Below are positions 7,460-14,448 of a stretch of DNA of 15,480 nucleotides, piece by piece. This stretch comes from JADKCL01 sp046050405 (GTDB lineage Bacteria > Bacteroidota > Bacteroidia > J057 > JADKCL01). The first letter of the stretch is position 1. The number at the start of each line of letters is the position of its first letter. The stretch is from positions 1 to 15,480 of the forward strand of contig JBJOPY010000241.1 of the NCBI GenBank assembly GCA_046050405.1, read 5' to 3'. Below the pieces are notes generated by a model. The model did no database searches and was not told where the DNA came from. It saw only the letters and a program-made list of their open reading frames with translations. The position numbers and the translations under genes are program-made.

Positions 7460-7512
7460 TCTACAGGCGTACAAGTGGCACAAATCAGCCTGTAGAGGTG
7501 TGGGCACCTCTA
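7460..7512. repeat. Two overlapping, mutually exclusive hairpins
   Basis: TCTACAGGC (7460-7468) pairs perfectly with GCCTGTAGA (7488-7496), with a 19-base loop. TAGAGGTG (7493-7500) pairs perfectly with CACCTCTA (7505-7512) around TGGG. Both use bases 7493-7496, so complete versions of the two stems cannot coexist. This is the geometry of a switch or attenuator, but no T-tract follows on either strand. Confidence 0.5.
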
Positions 7513-7720
7513 TGCACTGAGATTTTCGCTGTCAAAGGGCAACAAAGAATGAATACCGTAGAGGGAGGCATCATCCCGGCTTTCATACATCGGCCATCCT
7601 CCATTGGGCGAGACAAGCAATTGTGGGAGTTGTCCAGATGCCTGGCCTTCCTATTCACGCTATGTCGATCCCTTGGTGGACTTGGTGGTTCAGTAGGGAG
7701 GAGTTCATCCTGCGTGCTGC

Positions 7721-7758
7721 AAAAAGAAATCGGGCCAGAAGTTGTCTTCCAGCCCGAT
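7721..7758 (-). terminator. Intrinsic terminator of gldJ
   Basis: On the minus strand ATCGGGC (7758-7752) pairs with GCCCGAT (7735-7729), and inside it GAAG pairs with CTTC around a four-base loop after a 2x2 mismatch. TTCTTTTT (7728-7721) follows at once. It begins 26 bases past the gldJ stop, the expected place, and separates gldJ from murF transcription. Confidence 0.75.
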
Positions 7759-7784
7759 CGTAATATCCTTGATAACCGATAATC

Positions 7785-8945
7785 CTAGAATGGGCTTCCC
7801 AAACGAATCATGGCGCATCGGAAGCCGATCATCGCCGAGGAGGAGTCTGCATTGTAGAAGCGGCGCGATCCAGGCGTCAGGAAATAAGCCACATCAGCCC
7901 AGCTGCCTCCGCGATACACCTTGACGTTGTCGAACAGGCTGTTGTTCGGCTCATTCGGGTCGGGATTGAAAAGCAACGAGTTCTTCTCATTGTAGGTGAA
8001 GTCATCCAGCCATTCGTCAGGGCGCAGTTCTGTGCGGTCACGGCGACGGACAGGGTTCAGATCCTCCACATCCTCGCCAGAGAGTACCCGGTAGGTATCC
8101 ATGGTCCATTCGCAGACGTTGCCAGCCATGTTATAGACACCGAAGTCATTCGGATAGAAGGAACGTACCGGTGCGGTGATCATGTACGCGTCTGTGAAGT
8201 GACGGCCATCGCCACCAGCCCAGCCGGCATAGTCACCACGCCCACGCTTGAGGTTGGCACGGAAGCGGCCTTCGTGATCGCGAAGTGATTTGCCTTCCCA
8301 GGGATAGTTCTCTTGTTCGAGGAGACCACGAGCAGCATACTCCCACTCCGCCTCGGTTGGCAGACGATAGGCCGGATATAGAACGTCATCTGGGTTGTTT
8401 TCCATGATGGTTTTGTTGACGATCACAGTCCTCCATTTGGCATACTCGTTTGCTTGGTGCCAATTCACTCCTACCACTGGATAGGTGTTGAAGGCGTCGT
8501 GTGCATAATAGTACTGACTATAGGGGTCGTTGAAGGCTAGGTCGCGGAGCCAGACTGTGGTGTCAGGATAGAGCTGACGGTGCATGACTTCACCAGAGTC
8601 CTTCAAGATGTACCAAAGGAATTCCTTGTAGTCCACGTTTGCAACTTCGGTCTCATCGATGTAGAATGAGTGTACCGTGACTTGACGCTCGCGATTGTTC
8701 ATCGTATACTCGATGTCTTTCTCTCCCCCACCCATGATAAAGGTTCCCCCCTGCACAAACACGAGACCTGGGGCAGGATCCATTCCATCGAATTTGCGAA
8801 CCGTAAAGCCGCCCTCCTCGTTATACCTCAGCCCCGTCTTAGTGCTGTTTTTGCCGACAAAGTTGATGTTTTGCCCGCCTCCGCAGCCGAAGAGGGTACC
8901 CATGATTGAAGCGATCATCAGGTAAAGCAAACTTTTGTATCTCAT
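7785..8945 (-). CDS. gldJ: Gliding motility lipoprotein GldJ-like (SUMF1/FGE fold)
   Basis: 386 residues with a signal sequence and lipobox LFGC at Cys21, so an envelope lipoprotein. The rest is a formylglycine-generating-enzyme (SUMF1) fold: GGTFIMGGGEKD (66-77), FYIDETEVAN (94-103), RLPTEAEWEYAARG (194-207), NMAGNVCEW (272-280) and a C-terminal RGGSWAD segment. The STKTGLRYNEEGGF stretch (34-47) just after the lipobox is what I associate with GldJ rather than GldK, and murF lying downstream also fits GldJ as I recall it in Flavobacterium. GldJ is needed for gliding and for stability of the GldK-N type IX secretion core; enzyme activity is not expected. It is shorter than F. johnsoniae GldJ (about 560 residues). 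gldLMN are not next to it. GldK or PorK is the alternative call. Confidence 0.78.
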   Translation of the reverse strand: MRYKSLLYLMIASIMGTLFGCGGGQNINFVGKNSTKTGLRYNEEGGFTVRKFDGMDPAPGLVFVQGGTFIMGGGEKDIEYTMNNRERQVTVHSFYIDETEVANVDYKEFLWYILKDSGEVMHRQLYPDTTVWLRDLAFNDPYSQYYYAHDAFNTYPVVGVNWHQANEYAKWRTVIVNKTIMENNPDDVLYPAYRLPTEAEWEYAARGLLEQENYPWEGKSLRDHEGRFRANLKRGRGDYAGWAGGDGRHFTDAYMITAPVRSFYPNDFGVYNMAGNVCEWTMDTYRVLSGEDVEDLNPVRRRDRTELRPDEWLDDFTYNEKNSLLFNPDPNEPNNSLFDNVKVYRGGSWADVAYFLTPGSRRFYNADSSSAMIGFRCAMIRLGSPF

Positions 8946-9019
8946 CTGTAGTAACTTAAAAAAGGATTACAAAACCATTCTAGCAGTGCCTATCATTCGG
9001 TACTAATTCAAGCAGGTAA

Positions 9020-9050
9020 CAAAGATAGAAGGATTCAATATCTTGGACAA
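9020..9050 (-). promoter_or_regulatory. Bacteroidota-type promoter of gldJ
   Basis: On the minus strand TTG (9050-9048) and TATCTTTG (9027-9020) are separated by exactly 20 bases, and the -7 box is a perfect TAnnTTTG. The -33 element lies inside the 3' end of the porP/sprF-like gene. The predicted start gives a leader of roughly 70 bases before gldJ, so gldJ can be transcribed separately from its upstream neighbour. Confidence 0.65.
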
Positions 9051-10075
9051 GGCAAATTTCGGTGCCTGAAGGAAGACGGCTTGTTGCGCTCAAACTCCAG
9101 GATCAATGCCAACTCGTGCGAACCCCCGGTAATACTGTTGCCCAGAGCTGAAATCGTGTAATCGTAGGAGTAGCCTATCGAGAAAATCCCCTGCCTGAAG
9201 CCGATCAGGCCTGCAAGCATATCCGAATTGACAAACCGGCCATCAAAGTTGTTGTAGTTGGTGCGGAACCACATCCCGAACACCATCGGGTTGATGTTCA
9301 CATACGCACCTATGTTCAATTGATTGAAATTGCGCTGCTTCATGAACAAAAACGCAGGTGAAATGCTGATCTTTTCCGGATCATTCTGTGGGCCGACAGG
9401 AATGCGAAGGCCTGCAGTGACAGTGTACCTGCGTGGCAAGCGCAGCGAGTCGCTGCGTGAAGTTGTAATGAAGGATTGATATGGCTCCGTCAGGTGATGA
9501 ACGGAAACCCCAGCCCAGGCCATCCTATTGTAATAAACCGTGCCAAAATGGACATCAGGATTGAAGCGACTGGCCTGCGGGGGAACCTCTTGGGTTGCAC
9601 GAACGAAACCCTCACGTGGATCGATCTGGTCAGAGAAACGGAGTCTCGTCAAGTCAATGCTCGATTGCTCAATTCCGCCACCCAATCCCAGACGAAGATG
9701 CTGTTCATACCCCTTGCGTCCAAATTGCATCGCGAAGGAGTAATTCACATTCATGGTGAGCTTGGAGAGGTTCCCTTCCCCGGCAAGGTCTCTTGTGATC
9801 GTCCCGCCAATCCCTTGCTGCGTTTTTGCCCTTCCGACCAGAAGAGGTTGGTCGTATGAAGCAGCCTGCTGCCGATAAGAGCCAGGAACTGCAACCCACT
9901 GTGCACGATAGTTCATCGAAACCCTGGGCCCCAATGCCGCACCAGCAAATGCAGGATTCAGTATCTGCTGATTCGCATAAAACTGAGTGTACTGGGGATC
10001 TTGAGCGTATCCTTGGCCGATTCCCGCCACTGCGATCATGGCCAGCACAAAATTACGCTTAATGCCTTTCTTCAT
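9035..10075 (-). CDS. PorP/SprF family type IX secretion outer-membrane protein
   Basis: 346 residues with a Sec signal peptide (MKKGIKRNF, hydrophobic core, probable cleavage after Ala24 in GYAQD). The mature start QDPQYTQFYANQQILNPAFAG is the family hallmark, as are the YR.QW..VPG.Y segment that follows and the C-terminal end in CPRY. The body alternates polar and aromatic strands as expected of an outer-membrane beta barrel. PorP in Porphyromonas is a type IX secretion component and SprF in Flavobacterium helps deliver the SprB adhesin; genomes often carry many paralogues, so I give no symbol. It lies just upstream of gldJ on the same strand, with an 89-base gap and a separate gldJ promoter. 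No partner SprB-like adhesin gene is in the window. Confidence 0.88.
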   Translation of the reverse strand: MKKGIKRNFVLAMIAVAGIGQGYAQDPQYTQFYANQQILNPAFAGAALGPRVSMNYRAQWVAVPGSYRQQAASYDQPLLVGRAKTQQGIGGTITRDLAGEGNLSKLTMNVNYSFAMQFGRKGYEQHLRLGLGGGIEQSSIDLTRLRFSDQIDPREGFVRATQEVPPQASRFNPDVHFGTVYYNRMAWAGVSVHHLTEPYQSFITTSRSDSLRLPRRYTVTAGLRIPVGPQNDPEKISISPAFLFMKQRNFNQLNIGAYVNINPMVFGMWFRTNYNNFDGRFVNSDMLAGLIGFRQGIFSIGYSYDYTISALGNSITGGSHELALILEFERNKPSSFRHRNLPCPRY

Positions 10076-10396
10076 ATCACAGTGCTAAAGTGTTACAATT
10101 CGTTGCTTTTTAGCTCTGAGGCGATAAAACGTCGATCAATCCGCCCAGCAATATTCCAGTCTGTAAAATTAATGAAAAAATCCAAGCCTCATCCGGCAAC
10201 CAAAAGTGCGCCAACCCATCATCTCCTTCTCGTAAGCCTGTGTTATTCAAATGCGATGAACCTCCAGTCGCAAGGGATCTGGAAACCCAGCCTTTTTCAT
10301 CCCCATGTATTCGAACAGCGGCGGCGAATGCAACGCAAGGACCAGGCACGCCATTTCCCGACCATCACAGGCTTGCAATGGTGCGTTATACGCCAC
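10076..10396. other. 321-base gap between methyltransferase and porP/sprF-like gene
   Basis: No supported coding frame; a 79-codon minus-strand frame (10110-10349) has no family resemblance. On the minus strand the gap ends in a T-run (complement of 10175-10180) behind a very weak stem. It must hold the porP/sprF promoter, but I cannot find a good TTG/TAnnTTTG pair. It contains the long-range stem described at 10232-10376. Confidence 0.4.
10232..10376. ncRNA. Possible structured RNA closed by a long-range stem
   Basis: AAGCCTGTG (10234-10242) is the exact reverse complement of CACAGGCTT (10366-10374). A wobble or mismatch at 10233/10375 and a further pair at 10232/10376 extend it. The stem would close a domain of about 123 bases containing smaller pairs such as CCAG/CTGG (about 10264-10282). 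Strand and function are unknown; chance is possible for a 9-bp match. Confidence 0.2.
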
Positions 10397-11275
10397 TCAA
10401 GGGAACAACCGCATGAATACCCCGGTAGGTAGTCGCCTTCCAGACCGTTCCGTCAAGCACAGCTCTCCGATCTGAAGGTTATCGGTTTGTGATGGCTTGA
10501 AATAGCTTCGCCCAAGGTTCTCCAGAATCAAGGACGAATACCCCAAGGAATATGCATTCAACACCAAGAAGCCATGTGAAGGAGCCAATATCGCAGCCAC
10601 TTGACGCATCAGTTCGTCGATCTGATCCTCCAGCTTCCACTTCTCCCCCTTGGGCCCATGTCCCCAGGCTGGCGGATCCAAGATGATCCCGTCATATACA
10701 TTGCCCCGCTTGGCCTCGCGGTGCACGAACTTGAAGGCGTCTTCCAGCAGCCAACGTATCCCATCGAGCTGGCTCAGTTCCATATTGACCGCCGCCCAGT
10801 TCAGGACCTGCCTGATCGCATCGCAATGCACCACCTCGGCACCACCCGCCCTGGCGGCCAGGCTCGCACCTCCTGTATAGGCGAACAGGTTCAACACTTT
10901 GGGAGCCTTCATGGATTTGCAGCGTTCATAAATGAAATCCCAGTTGACGGCCTGCTCCGGGAATATGCCCACATGCTTGAACTTCGTGAGTCCAAGACGG
11001 AACCGCAGCTTCATTCCGCCCTTTTTATAGCCTATGATCCACTGCCCGGGCATGTGTTTGTTGTGGCGCTCCCAGTCACCTGAAGCGGATCCGTCTTGGA
11101 TGAAGCTGGCGTCAGCCATTTTCTTCCATTCGCTTTCGGGGAGGGTCGGACTCCACAGTGACTGTGGCTCCGGGCGGATCAGCACGTACTTGCCGAACCG
11201 CTCGAGTTTCTGCCCCTTGCCGGAATCGATCAGTTCATAGTCCAGAAAATTCGTGGGGGAAAGGATGTGGATCAT
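10397..11275 (-). CDS. Class I SAM-dependent methyltransferase, RlmI/RlmK-like
   Basis: 292 residues. The fold is a Rossmann-type methyltransferase: motif I VLNLFAYTGGAS at 127-138 (SAM binding), an acidic residue after it at VVHCD (148-152), and the catalytic-type motif LDPPAWGHG at 199-207. A preceding N-terminal region contains GLTKFKHVGIFPEQ (95-108). This layout fits the COG1092-type rRNA methyltransferase group related to RlmI/RlmK, which modify 23S rRNA, but it lacks the N-terminal PUA domain of RlmI, so the substrate is uncertain. The family usually acts on RNA cytosine or guanine; I infer an RNA substrate. It follows tRNA-Pro on the same strand, 94 bases downstream, and may share its transcript. 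Confidence 0.85.
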   Translation of the reverse strand: MIHILSPTNFLDYELIDSGKGQKLERFGKYVLIRPEPQSLWSPTLPESEWKKMADASFIQDGSASGDWERHNKHMPGQWIIGYKKGGMKLRFRLGLTKFKHVGIFPEQAVNWDFIYERCKSMKAPKVLNLFAYTGGASLAARAGGAEVVHCDAIRQVLNWAAVNMELSQLDGIRWLLEDAFKFVHREAKRGNVYDGIILDPPAWGHGPKGEKWKLEDQIDELMRQVAAILAPSHGFLVLNAYSLGYSSLILENLGRSYFKPSQTDNLQIGELCLTERSGRRLPTGVFMRLFP

Positions 11276-11369
11276 GCAAGCCTGCTCTTCAGAGCAATTT
11301 TAGCCCTCTTTCGGATATCCGGCACTTTTTTTCAGGACTGAAGTCCATCGGCTACCGAAGAGGAAGCAG

Positions 11370-11446
11370 TGGTCGGGGTAGCAGGATTCGAACCTGCGGC
11401 CTCGTCGTCCCGAACGACGCGCGCTACCGGGCTGCGCTATACCCCG
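11370..11446 (-). tRNA. tRNA-Pro (anticodon CGG) with encoded CCA
   Basis: Read on the minus strand from 11446: acceptor CGGGGTA pairs with TACCCCG, discriminator A at 11373, and CCA is encoded (11372-11370). The D arm contains AGCGCAGCCCGGTAGCGC, the anticodon arm is CGTCG-TTCGGGA-CGACG with anticodon CGG at 11412-11410, and the T arm has the standard GGTTCGAATCC. The 5' C1 and overall sequence closely resemble E. coli proline tRNA. It decodes CCG codons. Confidence 0.97.
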
Positions 11447-11543
11447 CCGTGATTCAGCGGGTAAAGTTAAATCTGTTTTTCTATACTCCGTAAGTCCGTA
11501 CAAATTTTACCCTTCCACCGAATGCCCTTTCGAGGCATCAAGC

Positions 11544-13061
11544 TCAGGGAATCTCGGCGAGCTTCACCATCAGTCCTTCTAGAAGATCCCTTGCCACGGC
11601 ACTGGTGCAGGTATAATTGTTGGCCATCATTGCAAAACAGAGTCGACGCCCGGAGCGGGTTTCCACGTACCCGGCATACGTGCGCACACGTGAGATGTAT
11701 CCGCTTTTCGCCTGGATCCTGCCTTCCGCTACCGTTCCTTTGCAAATGTTCTTGAGCGTTCCTGGATCCGAGGCAAGACCTGCAACAGGGAAGGAATTGA
11801 AAAAATCAATGAACCAAGGCTGGGAAGCATTCAGCAGAAGAATGGATGCCAGCTGGCTGGGAGTGATGCCGTTGTAACGGCTGAGGCCGCTGCCATCTAT
11901 CATTTGCAGGCCATCCACTGCGATTCCCTTACTCCTCCAGAACTCCACGATTGCCTTGATGCCACCATCGTAGGATCCGTCTTTCAGGAGTACGTGGCCG
12001 ATCATCTTGACGAGATGCTCGGCATATAGGTTGATGCTCTTCTTGTTCAGCCAATAGACGATGTCCCTCAGCGCCGGTGACTCATGCGTGTAAAGGGCGA
12101 TTCTGGCGGGGGGGAGATTCCTGCCCTCCAAAAGCAGGTGCCGTAGCGTTGTGGCCTTGCCGGTGACAGCGACGGAATCGGCCAAGAGTGCGTTTCTAAG
12201 GGATTGCGCAGCGAACAATGCAGGATCAGGAAGCGATCCTTTGATGGAAAAGGTGTCCCCAAGGGGCACGGTTCCGCGCAAGTAGCGAAGGAAGGTGTAT
12301 TCCGATCCATAAATGAAGCCATTGTCACCCGAAGCACTGCCGCCCGTGCGCATTTCATTCACGAATTGAATGTCTGGCATCGGCGGCTTGGTACCTACGA
12401 ACCTCGCCTTGGAGCCAACCGACTTTCCAGGGACAAAGAGCACCTCGTAGCAATTCTCATTGAAGCTCAATCCGCAGGCACCTGCCCCGTAATAGTTGCC
12501 GATGTCATTCCAAACCCAGGTGCCAGGCACCAGGGCGTCCTCGAAGATGCTGGCATCGCCGATGATGTCTCCCTCCACCTTTCTGACACCCATCTCCTTC
12601 AGTTTCCCCACCCACGTCGCAAGAAGGCTGGGCATGTCGGTTCCCGGTCCATAGCGGTCAGAGCCCAGGCTTGGGTCGCCCCCCCCTTTCAGGATCATAT
12701 TTCCTTGAAGGACTCCGTCCACGATACTGCCATCATGCTCTAGGACGGTTCGAAATCGAAAGCCAGCCCCCAGGATGTGAAATGCCGCTGCCGAGGTCAC
12801 GGTCTTCAGCGTGGATGCTGGCAGAAGCGATTCCTCTGCGCGTTCCTTTTCCAGCAAGGCGCCTGTTTCCACATCATACAACGCAAAACCAAACTGTCCA
12901 TTGCGCATTCCGGGCAAGCCCCTGATCCTCGCAAGCTCCGCATGAACCGCTTGGGTGTCAATGGCTTTGATCGGGCTCTGTGAGTGGAGGTCTGTATACA
13001 GGAGGGACAGGATGCCAACCCAGACAGCAAATGGTAGGCGAATTTTCTTCAGGAAATGCAT
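11544..13061 (-). CDS. dacB: D-alanyl-D-alanine carboxypeptidase/endopeptidase, PBP4 type (S13)
   Basis: From ATG 13061 this gives 505 residues starting MHFLKKIRLPFAVWVGILSL, a normal Sec signal ending near LHSQS. An upstream in-frame ATG at 13103 would add 14 residues that spoil the signal, and a -7-like box lies between the two. The active-site motifs of peptidase family S13 are present: PASTLK with S83 and K86, DGSGLSRYN (389-397), and AKSG (KSG at 452-454, equivalent to KTG). The large insert between the first and second motifs is typical of PBP4. The enzyme works in the periplasm, removing the terminal D-Ala or cutting D,D cross-links. It is alone on its transcript as far as seen, upstream of tRNA-Pro. 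Confidence 0.93.
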   Translation of the reverse strand: MHFLKKIRLPFAVWVGILSLLYTDLHSQSPIKAIDTQAVHAELARIRGLPGMRNGQFGFALYDVETGALLEKERAEESLLPASTLKTVTSAAAFHILGAGFRFRTVLEHDGSIVDGVLQGNMILKGGGDPSLGSDRYGPGTDMPSLLATWVGKLKEMGVRKVEGDIIGDASIFEDALVPGTWVWNDIGNYYGAGACGLSFNENCYEVLFVPGKSVGSKARFVGTKPPMPDIQFVNEMRTGGSASGDNGFIYGSEYTFLRYLRGTVPLGDTFSIKGSLPDPALFAAQSLRNALLADSVAVTGKATTLRHLLLEGRNLPPARIALYTHESPALRDIVYWLNKKSINLYAEHLVKMIGHVLLKDGSYDGGIKAIVEFWRSKGIAVDGLQMIDGSGLSRYNGITPSQLASILLLNASQPWFIDFFNSFPVAGLASDPGTLKNICKGTVAEGRIQAKSGYISRVRTYAGYVETRSGRRLCFAMMANNYTCTSAVARDLLEGLMVKLAEIP

Positions 13062-13067
13062 CTCGGG

Positions 13068-13075
13068 CAAAGATA
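13068..13075 (-). promoter_or_regulatory. Possible -7 box of dacB
   Basis: TATCTTTG on the minus strand is an exact match to TAnnTTTG and ends 6 bases before ATG 13061. I find no TTG at 17-23 bases upstream, so the -33 element is missing or degenerate. If real, the mRNA is almost leaderless and the 13103 start is excluded. Confidence 0.35.
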
Positions 13076-13272
13076 ATTCGGTTCTCCACCATAGTATCCA
13101 CATACTTCATGACCAGACACGACCAAGTGCAGCCGTCACTGGCCATCCGGATCCTCGCGCTCGAAGCGTGCTGTGAAGAATGTGGTGCCGGACTGCCCCA
13201 GACACATGAGTCCCGCCCCCCCGGGAGGATTCAGTGAATGCCTTGCACTACCCTTCTGAAGGAATGTCAGAC

Positions 13273-13320
13273 GGCACGGTTCATTTGCCAGGAGGTGCGT
13301 GTGGCAGACGCCGCCGTGTC
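13273..13320. repeat. Nested inverted repeats just past the small membrane gene
   Basis: GGCACGG (13273-13279) pairs with CCGTGTC (13314-13320), with one G-T wobble, and encloses TGCCA (13286-13290) / TGGCA (13302-13306). The structure abuts the stop codon of the small membrane protein gene on the minus strand and could end its transcript, but no T-run follows. Confidence 0.3.
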
Positions 13321-13539
13321 CTAGTGTCCTTGATCCTCGTAGGGAGAATCTTCATTGGTGTACTTTTCGCGCATCGCGTAGATAGGATCCCATCCACCCA
13401 GTCCGGTCACAAGCGGATAAATCGCAAATATCCCGAGAAGGGCAACGGCGTTGTGAAACAAGCCGCCCATCACCGCAGCGAAAACCATCGCGATGACCAC
13501 CCGAATGATACATTCACCTATACTGATATTCGCTTTCAT
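13321..13539 (-). CDS. Small membrane protein, DUF2892/YgaP-like
   Basis: 72 residues: a short N-terminus MKANISIGECIIR, then about 40 hydrophobic residues (14-48) forming two closely spaced membrane segments with a small break around GGLFHN, and a charged, acidic C-terminal tail (NEDSPYED). The pattern of a short N-terminal stretch leading into I-IRV--A and two helices that end in P-----G resembles the DUF2892 or YgaP-type transmembrane domain, usually found as single small inner-membrane proteins or fused to rhodanese. Function is not known. It lies alone between dacB (same strand, 259 bases away) and divergent rsmI. No confident promoter was found. Confidence 0.7.
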   Translation of the reverse strand: MKANISIGECIIRVVIAMVFAAVMGGLFHNAVALLGIFAIYPLVTGLGGWDPIYAMREKYTNEDSPYEDQGH

Positions 13540-13651
13540 AATCTTTTGTCTAAATATCGTTCGAATAACAATTTTGATCGGTACATCAAATCTGCGAGGC
13601 TGCTTCTGGCAGAACGATGATGCTTGTCAGGGTGGCAAATGACTCTTGTCA

Positions 13652-13717
13652 GCAGCGATTCCGCTAGCCTTTTTTTCCGGTCACCGTGCAGCGATTCCGC
13701 TGATTCGAAGGTTCGAA
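13652..13717. promoter_or_regulatory. Direct repeats and paired TTCGAA palindromes upstream of rsmI
   Basis: GCAGCGATTCCGCT occurs twice without mismatch (13652-13665 and 13688-13701), 36 bases start to start. Each copy includes the short dyad AGCG-ATTC-CGCT. Right after the second copy come two TTCGAA palindromes (13704-13709 and 13712-13717) separated by GG. The first repeat is followed by AGCC and seven T, so it could also act as a weak terminator on the plus strand. It sits in the divergent gap between the small membrane gene and rsmI. Confidence 0.45.
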
Positions 13718-13748
13718 ATGCGGCCTGCCCGGACGACCGATTATTCAT

Positions 13749-13756
13749 TATCTTCG
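13749..13756 (+). promoter_or_regulatory. Possible -7 box of rsmI
   Basis: TATCTTCG matches TAnnTTTG in all but one base and ends 8 bases before ATG 13765. No TTG lies at 17-23 bases upstream. It supports the downstream start but is weak by itself. Confidence 0.25.
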
Positions 13757-13764
13757 CTCCGCCC

Positions 13765-14448
13765 ATGTCAGCCCGGATAATCTTGATTCCTACCCCGATC
13801 GGCAACCTCGAAGACATCACCTTGCGAGCCATACGCTTGTTGAAGGAAGCGGACATTGTAGCGGCAGAGGACACTAGGGAAACCGGGAAGCTTCTCAAAC
13901 TCCTCGGCATCGACCGCCCTTTGACAGCACTTCACCAGCATAACGAGCATCACAGAGTTCGGTCATTGCTGCAAAGGGTCTCCGAACAAGGACTTGTGCT
14001 AGCGCTCGTTTCAGATGCTGGTACGCCCGGAATTTCAGATCCTGGGTTTCTCCTGGTGAGAGAGGCCATCGCCGCGAAGATCCTGCTGGAGGTTCTGCCG
14101 GGCCCCACCGCCTTTGTACCCGCGCTGGTCGCAAGCGGGATCCCGTGCGACCGGTTTGTCTTCGAGGGCTTTCTTCCACAGAAGAAGGGACGCATGACCC
14201 GTTTGCTGTCCTTGCAGGCCGAAACGCGAACCATGGTGTTCTATGAGTCCCCTTACAGGATCCTGAAACTGCTGGAGGAGTTCGAAAAGCACTTCGGCCC
14301 GGGCAGGGAGGTGGTGGTGGTGCGCGAGCTGACCAAGCTGCATGAAACCTATTACCGTGGGACGGTTCCCGAGGTGATCCATCAATTGAAAAATGGCGTT
14401 CTCAAGGGGGAGGTGGTCGTCGTATTGGCTGGAAAGGACAAACCCTGA
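13765..14448 (+). CDS. rsmI: 16S rRNA (cytidine-1402 2'-O)-methyltransferase
   Basis: From ATG 13765 the protein is 227 residues and begins MSARIILIPTPIGNLEDIT, exactly where the family starts. The frame is open back to an ATG at 13624, but those 47 extra residues are not family-like and overlap the upstream repeats. Motifs of the tetrapyrrole-methylase fold are clear: PTPIGNLEDIT (9-19), EDTRETGKLL (35-44), SDAGTPGISDPG (83-94), LPGPTA (111-116) and ESPYR (161-165). RsmI methylates the ribose of C1402 in the ribosomal decoding centre. It is shorter than E. coli RsmI (286) and lacks the C-terminal helical extension. Its TGA overlaps an ATG (TGATG) that opens a 61-codon frame. Confidence 0.95.
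   Translation: MSARIILIPTPIGNLEDITLRAIRLLKEADIVAAEDTRETGKLLKLLGIDRPLTALHQHNEHHRVRSLLQRVSEQGLVLALVSDAGTPGISDPGFLLVREAIAAKILLEVLPGPTAFVPALVASGIPCDRFVFEGFLPQKKGRMTRLLSLQAETRTMVFYESPYRILKLLEEFEKHFGPGREVVVVRELTKLHETYYRGTVPEVIHQLKNGVLKGEVVVVLAGKDKP

Larger units (their letters stand above)
7333..7784. other. 452-base gap between murF and gldJ, no gene seen
   Basis: Neither strand has a convincing coding frame. The gap holds the murF promoter (7344-7374), two overlapping hairpins (7460-7512), an inverted pair AGGCATC (7566-7572) / GATGCCT (7637-7643) enclosing GACAA / TTGTC, and the gldJ terminator (7721-7758). The density of inverted repeats suggests a structured RNA or regulatory region, but I recognise no known RNA family (no SRP, 6S, tmRNA or RNase P hallmarks). 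Confidence 0.5.

Noticed and set aside
7498..7782. 94-codon plus-strand frame in the murF-gldJ gap
   Set aside because: It runs through the gldJ terminator and a hairpin, has no domain, and looks non-coding.
11370..11446. tRNA gene as an integration site for a mobile element
   Set aside because: No integrase, no direct repeat of the tRNA 3' end and no foreign-looking genes were found on either side.
11521..11545. Terminator after dacB (ATGCC/GGCAT stem around 11522-11538)
   Set aside because: The stem has only five pairs and is not followed by a T-run on the minus strand.
13062..13103. Upstream start of dacB at 13103
   Set aside because: It would place 14 odd residues before a normal signal peptide, and a -7 box lies inside the extension.
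13624..13764. N-terminal extension of rsmI from ATG 13624
   Set aside because: RsmI proteins start at the MSARIILIPTPIGN position. The extra 47 codons cover repeats and a T-run that look regulatory.
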